Source of the DNA: a virus
DNA length: 32,502 nucleotides
Strand: one strand, 5' to 3'
Virus record (IMG/VR): IMGVR_UViG_3300046511_000298
Span: 1 to 32,502 of that record
Under the pieces are notes generated by a model that had not been told where the DNA came from, ran no database searches, and saw only the letters and a list, made by a program, of their open reading frames with translations. The position numbers and the translations under genes are program-made. Shown in pieces: positions 7,878 to 15,476 of the stretch (position 1 is the first letter of the stretch; the number at the start of each line of letters is the position of its first letter).

Positions 7878-8374
7878 TGCCCCGGGGCGGCGCCCGACTG
7901 GCGCTGACTGACTCCGACAAGGCACGCGTCCTGGCGACGCTGGCTGCGAACGGCGGGAACGTGACACGGACTGCACGCGAGTGCGCTGTGTCGCCTTCCT
8001 CCGTTCGTAGCTGGCGCGACCAGGCAGCGCGTGGCACCGGACCAAGTCAAGCCCTAGTCGCGGCCGCGGCAAGCTCGTTCGTATCCGAGGCAGAGCGCGT
8101 GCGGAACAAGGCACTCGTCATGCTGGAGGAGCGGATAGAGGAGGGCACCATCAAGCCCTCCGAACTCATCACGACCATCGGCGTACTGGACGACAAGATC
8201 CGGCTCGCCAAGGGACTGGCAACCAGCAAGGTGGAGCACTCCTCCTCGCTGCCGCCAGCCGCTGAACTGCAAGCAGTTCTGGCGGGCGTGGTGCAGGGCG
8301 CTATCGCCGCAGCAGAGCGCAGGGACGAGGTCATCGACGCTGAAGTCGTGTCCGAGATCCCAGAAACTACTTGA
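7877..8374 (+). CDS. Helix-turn-helix protein, probable terminase small subunit
   Basis: The 165-residue product starts on the A of the portal TAA stop. Residues 23-49 (AANGGNVTRTARECAVSPSSVRSWRDQ) form a helix-turn-helix of the kind found in TerS DNA-recognition domains. After this come helices suitable for oligomerisation (SEAERVRNKALVMLEERIEEGTIKPSELITTIGVLDDKIRLAKG) and an acidic tail (RRDEVIDAEVVSEIPE) that could contact TerL. TerS recognises the packaging site on phage DNA. The location after the portal is unusual for the subunit, so a DNA-binding regulator of the head genes remains possible. Confidence 0.7.
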   Translation: MPRGGARLALTDSDKARVLATLAANGGNVTRTARECAVSPSSVRSWRDQAARGTGPSQALVAAAASSFVSEAERVRNKALVMLEERIEEGTIKPSELITTIGVLDDKIRLAKGLATSKVEHSSSLPPAAELQAVLAGVVQGAIAAAERRDEVIDAEVVSEIPETT

Positions 8375-8396
8375 TTCCACCCCCTGTGGAATCGAG
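8370..8396 (+). terminator. Stem-loop after the small-terminase-like gene
   Basis: An 11-bp stem, CTTGATTCCAC paired with GTGGAATCGAG with one G-U pair, closes a 5-base CCCCT loop. It includes the stop codon of the preceding gene. No T-run follows, so it may be an attenuator, an RNA processing site or an mRNA end stabiliser rather than a full terminator. It would reduce read-through into the scaffold gene, or separate expression of the two. Confidence 0.5.
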
Positions 8397-8448
8397 CTAA
8401 TCGTGGAACAAGCCTGCGGGCACTCCACCAACGCAAGGGAGCCAACAC

Positions 8449-9465
8449 ATGGCAGAGCCACAGATCGACGTGGCAGCGGCACAGGCAGCACTCGACGCTG
8501 CGGGCGGAATGCCCGACCAGATCGGGACCCCTCCGTCAGACCCGTGGTCAGCACCGCGGGACGACAACGGGCGTTTCGTAGCATCGAACACGCAGGCCGA
8601 CGACGCTACTCCTGACCCCGCGGACGCGGCACCAGAAGGCGACAACTCCTCAGACGAGATCGACTTCGGCAGCTTCACGAACGTGGATGTCAACGCGCTA
8701 CCTCCGGAAATGCAGCAGATGCAGCGGTCGCTTCAGGCCGACTACACCCGCAAGATGCAGGAGGCCGCGCCCTGGAGAAAGCTGGGCGATGAGCTTGGAC
8801 TGGAGTCCCCCGAGGACTTTCGGAACGCGGCTCAGGTGTACCAGCAGCTTCAAGACCCTCGGAACTGGCCCGGAATCCACGGCGAGCTTTCGGCGTACAT
8901 GCAGCAGTACGGCATGTCACCGGCACAGGCTCAGGCCGCGGCCACCGACCAGTTGATGAACTTCGCGCCCGACACACCGCAGCAGTACGCGCAGTCGGAC
9001 TACGACTACGATCCCGCCGAGGCAGATCCCACCGCACCGCTGGTCAACATGGTTCAGCAGCTTCAACAGCAGGTCACCGCTCTCACCCAGCAGACCCAGA
9101 TGGAGAAGCAGCAGGCCGCCCAGCAGCAGCAGTGGAACGCGGTCGCGCAGACCCTGACGGCCAACGAACTGGAAATCCGCGCTCAGAATCCCCACTACGG
9201 GGACGAGGAGATCGGCGCTATCTACAACCTGATGGGACCCGGTGGGGACCTGAAGGCTGCACAGCGGCAGTTCGAAAGCCTGATCGGAGCGCAGGTGTCC
9301 AAGTACATCGCAAGCAAGAGCGGGGCTGCCAACTCGGCGCCTCCGGTCGTGCCGGGTGCTGGCGTCCTTTCGACGCCGCAGACGGAACGGCTCACGCCCG
9401 ATGCTGCACACCGGGCCGCGATGGCCCATGTGGCTGCTCTCGACCGAGAAGACGCCACTTCATAA
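8449..9465 (+). CDS. Scaffolding protein
   Basis: The 338-residue protein lies directly ahead of the major capsid gene, the usual place for the scaffold. It is acidic and Gln-rich with little hydrophobic core. The N-terminal 80 residues look disordered and Asp/Pro-rich. The middle is helical (PPEMQQMQRSLQADYTRKMQ), and a probable coiled coil follows (NMVQQLQQQVTALTQQTQ). The C-terminal end is basic and helical (TPDAAHRAAMAHVAAL), where scaffolds usually bind capsid protein. It guides procapsid assembly and would be a substrate of the ClpP-type protease. No sequence motif proves the role; context and composition do. Confidence 0.8.
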   Translation: MAEPQIDVAAAQAALDAAGGMPDQIGTPPSDPWSAPRDDNGRFVASNTQADDATPDPADAAPEGDNSSDEIDFGSFTNVDVNALPPEMQQMQRSLQADYTRKMQEAAPWRKLGDELGLESPEDFRNAAQVYQQLQDPRNWPGIHGELSAYMQQYGMSPAQAQAAATDQLMNFAPDTPQQYAQSDYDYDPAEADPTAPLVNMVQQLQQQVTALTQQTQMEKQQAAQQQQWNAVAQTLTANELEIRAQNPHYGDEEIGAIYNLMGPGGDLKAAQRQFESLIGAQVSKYIASKSGAANSAPPVVPGAGVLSTPQTERLTPDAAHRAAMAHVAALDREDATS

Positions 9466-9493
9466 ACACAAGCAGATAGGAGTCTGAGACCAA

Positions 9494-10729
9494 ATGGCCG
9501 CAGACCTTACCTCACTGTCGAACGTCCTGAAAGAGTTCTACATCACGCCTCTGGCGGATCAGATGAACCAGGACGTGATGGTGACCTCACTGCTCGACGT
9601 GTCCGCGGAGAACCTGGAGGGCCTCAAGGCCGTCCTGCCTCTCCACTACGGACGCTCCTCGGGTATCGGCGCGCGCTTCGAAGGCGGCACGATCCCGACG
9701 GCGGGCAAGCAGCGCTACGCGCGTGCTGAGTTCGACCTGAAGTACCACTATGCCCGTGTCCAGGTTTCTGGTCCGAGCATCGCCAAGACCGCGTCTGACC
9801 GCGGTTCGTTCCTCCAGGCCCTGAAGTCGGAGTTGGACTACATCCGCAAGGATCTCCAGCTTGACCAGGCCCGGCAGTTCTACGCGGACGGCTCCGGCGT
9901 CGTGGGCACCATCGCCTCGACCTCGGGCGCAGTCGCCACGCTGACCTCGGCCGAGCCGATCAGCAAGGGCTTCCTGTACATCGGAATGTCCTGCGACACC
10001 GGCACGGCCGCCGCTTCGACCAACGACACGACCGCCAACGTCATCACCGACCTGGACCCGACGGTCCCGTCGGTGACGTTCACGTCGAACGTGGCCAACA
10101 CGGCCAACAACGTCATCGTGCGGACGGGCAACGTGTCCATCTCCACGGACACCACGACCAACGCTGAGATCGACGCGGGGCTTCTCCGCATCGCCGACAA
10201 CGTCAAGGTCGTAGGCGGAATCGACCCCGCCGCCACTGGCAAGTCCTTCTGGAAGGGCGTTGCGACCGACAAGGTCGCGGCTCCTGACGTGGCGCTCGAC
10301 GACCTGATGGTCATGAGCAACACCCTGGACAACGCCGGTGTCAAGCGCTCCGACCAGGTGGTCATGACGACCCCGGGCCTGGTGCGCCGACTGTTCCAGA
10401 GCGAGGACTTCAAGGACTCGGTCCGGTTCGTCAACTCGGTCACCCTTGAGGGTGGTTTCGAGAGCATCAGCTTCGCGGCCGGTAACGGCTCGATGAAGCT
10501 CAACGCGGACCGCCTCGCCCCTTGGGGTACGGTGCTGTTCGTGGACAAGTCCGAGGTCAAGGTCTTCAGCCCCGCCGACTGGGATTTCCTGTCGCGCGAC
10601 GGTCTGACGGTCCGCTGGGTCGCTGACCAGGACGCCTTCCAGGCGATCCTGTTCCGCTACGCCAACATCGGTTGCGCTCGCCGCAACACGACCGGCAAGC
10701 TCATCAACTACACCGACACCGGCTTCTAA
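9494..10729 (+). CDS. Major capsid protein
   Basis: The 411-residue protein has the pattern of a widespread family of HK97-fold capsid proteins in phages of actinobacteria and other hosts. Visible features are ENLEGLKAVLPLHYGRSSGIGAR, GTIPTAGKQRYARAEFDLKYHYARVQVSGPSI, a long spine-like helix region FLQALKSELDYIRKDLQLDQARQFYADG, and then a Thr/Ala/Asp-rich beta insertion (about residues 140-230). The C-terminal region has DWDFLSRDGLTVRWVADQDAFQAILFRYANIGCARRN. It follows the scaffold gene and precedes a strong stem-loop. This would be the most abundant virion protein. Confidence 0.92.
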   Translation: MAADLTSLSNVLKEFYITPLADQMNQDVMVTSLLDVSAENLEGLKAVLPLHYGRSSGIGARFEGGTIPTAGKQRYARAEFDLKYHYARVQVSGPSIAKTASDRGSFLQALKSELDYIRKDLQLDQARQFYADGSGVVGTIASTSGAVATLTSAEPISKGFLYIGMSCDTGTAAASTNDTTANVITDLDPTVPSVTFTSNVANTANNVIVRTGNVSISTDTTTNAEIDAGLLRIADNVKVVGGIDPAATGKSFWKGVATDKVAAPDVALDDLMVMSNTLDNAGVKRSDQVVMTTPGLVRRLFQSEDFKDSVRFVNSVTLEGGFESISFAAGNGSMKLNADRLAPWGTVLFVDKSEVKVFSPADWDFLSRDGLTVRWVADQDAFQAILFRYANIGCARRNTTGKLINYTDTGF

Positions 10730-10750
10730 ACCGGCGTCTAGCTAGGGCAT

Positions 10751-10795
10751 AAGCTGTGGCTTGGTAGGACCCTGAATCCTACTAAGCCGCAGCTT
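10751..10795 (+). terminator. Strong stem-loop after the major capsid gene
   Basis: A 19-bp stem (left arm 10751-10769, right arm 10777-10795) has only two G-U wobbles and encloses the 7-base loop CCCTGAA. It is followed by GTCCTTCCC, a weak pyrimidine tract, so termination is probably partial. A hairpin here would let the capsid gene be expressed more than downstream genes, or would protect the 3' end of the capsid message. Confidence 0.7.
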
Positions 10796-10820
10796 GTCCT
10801 TCCCAGAAAGGGAGAACACA

Positions 10821-11645
10821 ATGGCACGAACGCAAGCACGTCACCGGCCTCGCGGTCGGTTTTCGCTGGTCCGTGTGAAGCTGACCATGGGCAAGGTAGC
10901 CAACGGCCTCGGCCTGGACGGCGCCACCCGGCAGTTGAACATCCGCAACGGCGGCCTGATTCGCGGCATCTCGATGGACTTCTCGTCGGGCGCCAACGCG
11001 TCCGGCGTGGTCACCATCAAGGAAGCCACCTCGACAGGCGCCACGATTTTCACCAGCACGACCGCCACGGACACGACCAACGCGTCCACCGGCAACATCC
11101 TGATCCCGTGCACCGACGCACGCGACATCAGCAACGGCTCGCTGTCCGACCAGCCCGGCCTCCTGTTCAAGCAGGGCCTGAACCTGGCGTACACCGCTGC
11201 CACCGCCGGTGACTCCGTCATCGTGCGGCTGCTGATCGACACCTCGGTCCGCTACATCGCCATCCCCATCGCCCTCACCGGCGTTGACGGCTCGGCCACC
11301 GGCACGGCCAACTTCTTCATGGGCCGCCCCGGCGTCCTGCGGGGAATCCGGCTGAACGCCTCGGCTGGCGCCACTGCCGACCTCACGGTCGCTGTGGACA
11401 ACGACAACAAGGGATCGAACGCGGGCGCAACCGTGTTCACCGCCACCAACTACGGCACCTCCGGTGTGGCCTCGGCCGCCGGTACCGCCGTGGCTGCGTG
11501 TGTGTCCAACGGTGGCCTCGACGAGGTCAACGGTGCTGTCACCTCCCCGGGTGAGGGCATTCCGTTCATGCACGGCCTGAAGGCGACCATCGCCCAGGCG
11601 CAGGCTGCTGACAAGCCGATCATCGAGTTCTGGATCGAGCAGTAG
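10821..11645 (+). CDS. Accessory capsid-like protein with duplicated domain
   Basis: The 274-residue product follows the capsid gene and its hairpin. It starts at an ATG with AAAGGGAG upstream; an in-frame ATG 27 bases earlier overlaps the hairpin. Two halves resemble each other. Residues 45-80 (GLIRGISMDFSSGANASG, ending GATIFTST) match residues 171-210 (GVLRGIRLNASAGATADL, ending GATVFTAT). Each half ends with a matching GLNLAYTAATAGDSVIVRLLID or GLKATIAQAQAADKPIIEFWIE strand. A tandem beta-domain protein just after the capsid gene is likely a head decoration protein. The family is not recognised, so the role is an inference. Confidence 0.75.
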   Translation: MARTQARHRPRGRFSLVRVKLTMGKVANGLGLDGATRQLNIRNGGLIRGISMDFSSGANASGVVTIKEATSTGATIFTSTTATDTTNASTGNILIPCTDARDISNGSLSDQPGLLFKQGLNLAYTAATAGDSVIVRLLIDTSVRYIAIPIALTGVDGSATGTANFFMGRPGVLRGIRLNASAGATADLTVAVDNDNKGSNAGATVFTATNYGTSGVASAAGTAVAACVSNGGLDEVNGAVTSPGEGIPFMHGLKATIAQAQAADKPIIEFWIEQ

Positions 11646-11646
11646 C

Positions 11647-12162
11647 ATGGCGAACATCACGATTCGTGGTATCAGCCCTCGCATGGGCCGCTCGCATCGT
11701 GTTCGCACGGCGACGGCCCAGGCCACAGTAGGCCAGACGGACTGGATCAAGGTCCCCAACTGGGCCAACTGGATGCGGGTCACTGTGAACATCACAGCGA
11801 TGACGGGCACCACGCCCGCCCTCACCCCCACGCTCATCACACCCGCCGACGCTGGTAACGCGTCGCTGGGCGACGTGGCGAACCCCGGGACGGCAGCGAC
11901 CGCCCCGACGGACACCGCCGTGGTGCAGCTTGGTGGAGCGGTGCTGACCTCCGGCTTCACGGCCGCGGGCACAGCAGTCATCTCGGTGGGGCCGGGCGTC
12001 ACCGGCATCGCCAACGACGTAGCGCTGGGTACCACCGGCGTCAACTACGCGTACCTCAACGATATTCTGCCGGACATCCTCGGCATCAGTATCGTGAACT
12101 TCCGCGGATCTTCGGACGAGACCTACACCTACACGGTGGACGTTCTGTTCCGCGACAACTAG
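11647..12162 (+). CDS. Hypothetical beta-rich structural protein
   Basis: The 171-residue product begins one base after the previous stop, with no clear ribosome site of its own, so translation is probably coupled. Its start MANITIRGISPRMGRSHRVRT is followed by beta-prone, Ala/Thr/Gly-rich sequence (WMRVTVNITAMTGTTPALTPTL, VVQLGGAVLTSGFTAAGTAVISVGPG). It ends ETYTYTVDVLFRDN. It looks like a single beta-sandwich, similar in style to the duplicated protein upstream, and may be another capsid or decoration component. It is not recognised as a named family. Confidence 0.75.
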   Translation: MANITIRGISPRMGRSHRVRTATAQATVGQTDWIKVPNWANWMRVTVNITAMTGTTPALTPTLITPADAGNASLGDVANPGTAATAPTDTAVVQLGGAVLTSGFTAAGTAVISVGPGVTGIANDVALGTTGVNYAYLNDILPDILGISIVNFRGSSDETYTYTVDVLFRDN

Positions 12163-12199
12163 CCCTTCGGGGCGTAGGGGCGCTGCTACTGAGCAGCGC
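12162..12199 (+). other. Tandem stem-loops between structural genes
   Basis: Two short hairpins follow each other. GCCC-TTCG-GGGC is at 12162-12173, and the 8-bp stem GCGCTGCT/AGCAGCGC with an ACTG loop is at 12180-12199. There is no T-run. They lie in the 94-base gap between the beta-rich protein and the next gene. They may protect the upstream message end or attenuate read-through. The rest of the gap shows only a GAGAGGAAC ribosome site. Confidence 0.45.
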
Positions 12200-12256
12200 G
12201 GGCCGACGGCGTAGGTGGGGCCGGTTGGCAGCTTTCCATACAACGAGAGGAACACG

Positions 12257-12703
12257 ATGGAGAACTTGGGCGCACCAGACACAGTGCCCGGAGGACCCGT
12301 CAAGCTCTGGCTACCAGGGATTGGCGTGACCGATCTTCGTGTCCGCAAAGTTGTCAAGGCCGTCAAGCAGTATGACGAGTCCCTCAACCTTGCCCGGCAT
12401 GAGATCACTGGCGACTGGGTCGTCATCATCGGCGACAACGGTTTCCCAGTATTCGGCTTCGGCAAGGAGCTTCCGCACCCGGACGACGTGGAGCGCAAGC
12501 TCGGGGCGCACGACATCAAGCGCCACGGCAAGAAGATGATGGACCACCTCGCACGCGAGGCAGAGCGCAAGCGCCTCGACTCGCAGTACCGGGTAGAGGA
12601 GTCCAACGGCGAACTCGCCGAGCACCTGGAGCAGGCGTTCCGCGCCCAGGGCGTCCACCCGACCACCCGCATTTTCGTACCGAGGAGTACCCGTGGACGT
12701 TAG
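12257..12703 (+). CDS. Hypothetical protein before the connector gene
   Basis: The 148-residue product starts at an ATG after GAGAGGAACACG. The open frame extends 14 codons upstream, but without a ribosome site. The N-terminal half is beta-prone (GPVKLWLPGIGVTDLRVRKVV, GDWVVIIGDNGFPVFGFGKELP). The C-terminal half is a charged helix (DIKRHGKKMMDHLAREAERKRLDSQYRVEE, then ELAEHLEQAFRAQ) with a basic tail. Its position between the head and connector genes suggests a head-completion or assembly role. I do not recognise the family. It overlaps the next gene by 11 bases. Confidence 0.75.
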   Translation: MENLGAPDTVPGGPVKLWLPGIGVTDLRVRKVVKAVKQYDESLNLARHEITGDWVVIIGDNGFPVFGFGKELPHPDDVERKLGAHDIKRHGKKMMDHLAREAERKRLDSQYRVEESNGELAEHLEQAFRAQGVHPTTRIFVPRSTRGR

Positions 12704-13373
12704 CGCCATGATAAACGAGTTGAACGATCACGGGTTCGACGACGCCTCTACGGAGCGCAAGCTGGCCGTGCTGAACGACACCTACTGGGATGTCTGCGCG
12801 CGCGAGCCGTGGCCCTTCCTGGAGGAGAGCGTCGCGCTGACCTTCAACGGCAGCAGCGGCCACCCCACGAACTTCCCCACGGACTTCCGGGCGGCCACCG
12901 CGATGGTGGCTACGGCAGGAGGAGTATCCGGTCGCAAGATCACCTTCATCCGACCGGACGACTTCCTTCAGCGGTTCGCTGAGGTTCTCACCACGACGGG
13001 GACCCCGCGGTACTTCACCTTCGTCGGCACGGTGATGACGTTCTATCCGATCCCGACCAGCGACAACCAGGTCACGATGTACTACGTCGCCCAGCCCCCG
13101 GCCATGCTCTCCACGGACCTTGAGGCGACCATCTACATCCCGAAGGCGTTCCATCGGGCCACCCTCGTCAACGGTGCCCTGTTCAAGCTGTACGCCATGG
13201 AGGACGACACCGACATCGCCCCGACGTTTGAGACCTACTTCGAACGCGGCATCTCCAACATGCGTGAGTATTGCTGGAGGCAGCAGTACGTCACCAACGA
13301 CATCATCCACCCGGTGGACAACGACGACATCGGCCTGGACTACTTCGGGTGGAGTACGGCAGGGGCTTCGTAG
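12693..13373 (+). CDS. Head-tail connector/adaptor protein (podovirus gp4-like)
   Basis: The 226-residue product begins at a GTG with CGAGGAG upstream. The N-terminus MDVSAMINELNDHGFDDASTERKLAVLNDTYWDVCAREPWPFLE, then LPTDFR-like (PTNFPTDFRAATAMV), GTPRYFTFVGTVMTFYPIPTSD and VTMYYVAQPP, is typical of adaptor proteins in short-tailed phages. Those form a ring under the portal and start the tail. The C-terminus (AFHRATLVNGALFKLYAMEDDTDIAPTFETYFERGISNMREYCWRQ) is helical, as in that family. The next gene encodes a nozzle-sized protein, which agrees. Confidence 0.8.
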   Translation: MDVSAMINELNDHGFDDASTERKLAVLNDTYWDVCAREPWPFLEESVALTFNGSSGHPTNFPTDFRAATAMVATAGGVSGRKITFIRPDDFLQRFAEVLTTTGTPRYFTFVGTVMTFYPIPTSDNQVTMYYVAQPPAMLSTDLEATIYIPKAFHRATLVNGALFKLYAMEDDTDIAPTFETYFERGISNMREYCWRQQYVTNDIIHPVDNDDIGLDYFGWSTAGAS

Positions 13374-13376
13374 GCC

Positions 13377-15464
13377 ATGGCGATACTCCCAATCCCGAAG
13401 GGCGTTCCTAGCCCTCTCTCGCTGGCGACCTTCGCTGGCGCCCCGGGAGGGATGGCGCGTAACATGCCACAGCAGGAGATCCAGGACACCGAAGGGTGGA
13501 CCCTGGTGGACTGCAACATGGACAACCCCGGCACCGTGGCTCGCCGCGGCCCGCTGACGGCCACCGGTGCGACCAGCGCTGGCAAGGCCAACCGGTTCCC
13601 CCTGGGCATCGCCCGGGTGCAGGACCCCGCTGGCACAGAGCAGACGGTCATCTACTGCCGCACCACGGCCCCGGCCGGTGAGGTGTACGGCTTCGGCAAC
13701 ACGTCCGCGATGACCTCGTTCGCGTGGCCCTACACGCCTACCGCCTCCAGCCCCGCTGACCTGTTCCAGGCCAACGACGTGCTGCTCGGTGGGACGTACC
13801 TCGGCTCGGCCAACAAGTACGACAAACCGACCAACCAGACGCTCCAGCTATGGCGGGGTGCAAGCCTCCCCAACTGGACGACGATGAACTGCACCGGCTT
13901 CACCACCGGCGCGACAACCATCACGGTCACCACCGACATCGCCCACTGCTCGCCCGGACACCATGTGTTCGACACCGGCACCGGCAACCTGGTCGGAGTC
14001 ATCAAGACCATCGCCTCCAACGTCATCACGCTGGAGCACCCCGCCCTGTACACCGGCAGCACGGTGACGCAGATCGACGTGAAGGTCATGCGCGGCACCG
14101 CCGTGCGGGTCGCCACAGGCCGGATCACCTGCTCGGCCGCCGACACCACCTTCGCGGTGAACGGTGGCTCGACCAAGTTCAAGGCGCAGGGCGTCACCTC
14201 GTCCTACGACCTGTACACCCCCGACTACACCTTCGTCGGGTCGGTGGCCTCGGTCACCTCGGACGCGTACCTGCAACTGGTCGCGGCCCCGCTGGTCTCC
14301 CTGGTCAACTCCCCGTACATCCTCATCAAGCGCAACGCGGTGTACACCGGCACCCCGCTGGGGTGGCTCACGGCCACCTTCGCCGGGCACCAGTTCTACG
14401 CCGACGGCAACAACCTTCGGTTCTCGTCCTCGTTCGACCCAGAGGCGGTGGACATCACCGCTGACGGCGACTTCCTGACCTTCTCGGCCGATCCCATCCG
14501 GGCCATCGTGCCAACCACGTCAGCCCTGGTCGTCATCACGGAGACCGAGGTCTTCGCGCTGGTGGGAGCAGTAGGGACCACGCCGGATCGCTGGCGCGGT
14601 ACCCGCATCCACGACGACGGGACTGTCTGCGGCATGACGTGCGTCCAGTACAAGGGCGGCGCCCTCTGGGCTGGGAAGCGCGGCATCTGGTTCTACGATG
14701 GCGCGTCCCCGATCAACGTCGCGGGCAAGCTCGACGCCGACTACCGGCTCGCGCTGTCCACGTTCACGTCCAGCACCACCCGGGCCTACTCCGCCATCGT
14801 CAAGGACCACCTTCTGGTCTGGTTCGAAGCGGTCAAGTCCGGCGTGTTCGACATCAACAAGAACGGCACCGTCACGCACGTCACTCGCCCCACCATCGCC
14901 ATCAACCTGTCCGACGGCACGCTGTGCCTCTGGCAGAACGTGGAGATCCGGGGCGGCATCCAGCCTGCGGACGTGTCCAACCTGGGCACGGCCCTGTTGC
15001 CGATCCAGACCCTGGAGTCTGCGGTCAACACCTCGCGTGTCGTGGTAGGGGAGACCCTGTTCACGGACACGGGGCAGGACGCCTGGACCTGCAACGGTGC
15101 GGCGGCCGCTGGCCCTGACCTGTTCGTCGAGACCAAGAAGTACAGCATGGGCGACATGCAGCGGCTGAAGCTGCACCGTATGTTGCTCCTGGAGTACATC
15201 ACGACGGGTGGCAACATCCGGTTCGACTACGTCCCTGGCCTCAACCAGACCGGGACGCTGGCGGGCACGGAGTTCCTCGACTCGTCCACTGTGTGGATCG
15301 ACAAGCGGATCAAGTTCAACAGCAGAAGCCAATACCTGAGCCTGCGGTTCTACCAGTCGCCCTACCAGGGCAACCCGGCGAACCTCACGCCAGCCAACAC
15401 CACACGAATCGGACTCGGAGCTTGGGCGCTCGGCTTCAAATGGAAGCGCCCCGGACGAGTCTGA
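13377..15464 (+). CDS. Tail nozzle / tail hub protein (P22 gp10-like in role)
   Basis: The 695-residue protein follows the adaptor gene. It opens with PGGMARNMPQQEIQDTEGWTLVDCNMDNPGTVARRGPL. This is the N-terminal signature of propeller-like short-tail proteins, where a list of contributions is followed by RRGPL or RxGxxP. Central repeats resemble propeller blades (GHQFYADGNNLRFSSSFDPEAV, DFLTFSADPIRAIVPTTSALVVITETEVFALVG, GAVGTTPDRWRGTRIHDDGTVCGMTCVQYKGGALWAGKRGIWFYDG). A beta insertion lies at roughly residues 170-325. In podoviruses this protein continues the channel below the adaptor. The assignment rests on these patterns and on gene order. Confidence 0.7.
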   Translation: MAILPIPKGVPSPLSLATFAGAPGGMARNMPQQEIQDTEGWTLVDCNMDNPGTVARRGPLTATGATSAGKANRFPLGIARVQDPAGTEQTVIYCRTTAPAGEVYGFGNTSAMTSFAWPYTPTASSPADLFQANDVLLGGTYLGSANKYDKPTNQTLQLWRGASLPNWTTMNCTGFTTGATTITVTTDIAHCSPGHHVFDTGTGNLVGVIKTIASNVITLEHPALYTGSTVTQIDVKVMRGTAVRVATGRITCSAADTTFAVNGGSTKFKAQGVTSSYDLYTPDYTFVGSVASVTSDAYLQLVAAPLVSLVNSPYILIKRNAVYTGTPLGWLTATFAGHQFYADGNNLRFSSSFDPEAVDITADGDFLTFSADPIRAIVPTTSALVVITETEVFALVGAVGTTPDRWRGTRIHDDGTVCGMTCVQYKGGALWAGKRGIWFYDGASPINVAGKLDADYRLALSTFTSSTTRAYSAIVKDHLLVWFEAVKSGVFDINKNGTVTHVTRPTIAINLSDGTLCLWQNVEIRGGIQPADVSNLGTALLPIQTLESAVNTSRVVVGETLFTDTGQDAWTCNGAAAAGPDLFVETKKYSMGDMQRLKLHRMLLLEYITTGGNIRFDYVPGLNQTGTLAGTEFLDSSTVWIDKRIKFNSRSQYLSLRFYQSPYQGNPANLTPANTTRIGLGAWALGFKWKRPGRV

Positions 15465-15476
15465 GAAAGGAGTCGC

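Noticed and set aside
8360-8380. ACTACTTGATTCCAC as a sixth motif A copy
   Set aside because: It shares ACTACTTGA with the reverse of motif A, but the rest differs, it overlaps a coding end and a perfect hairpin, and the match is short enough to be chance.
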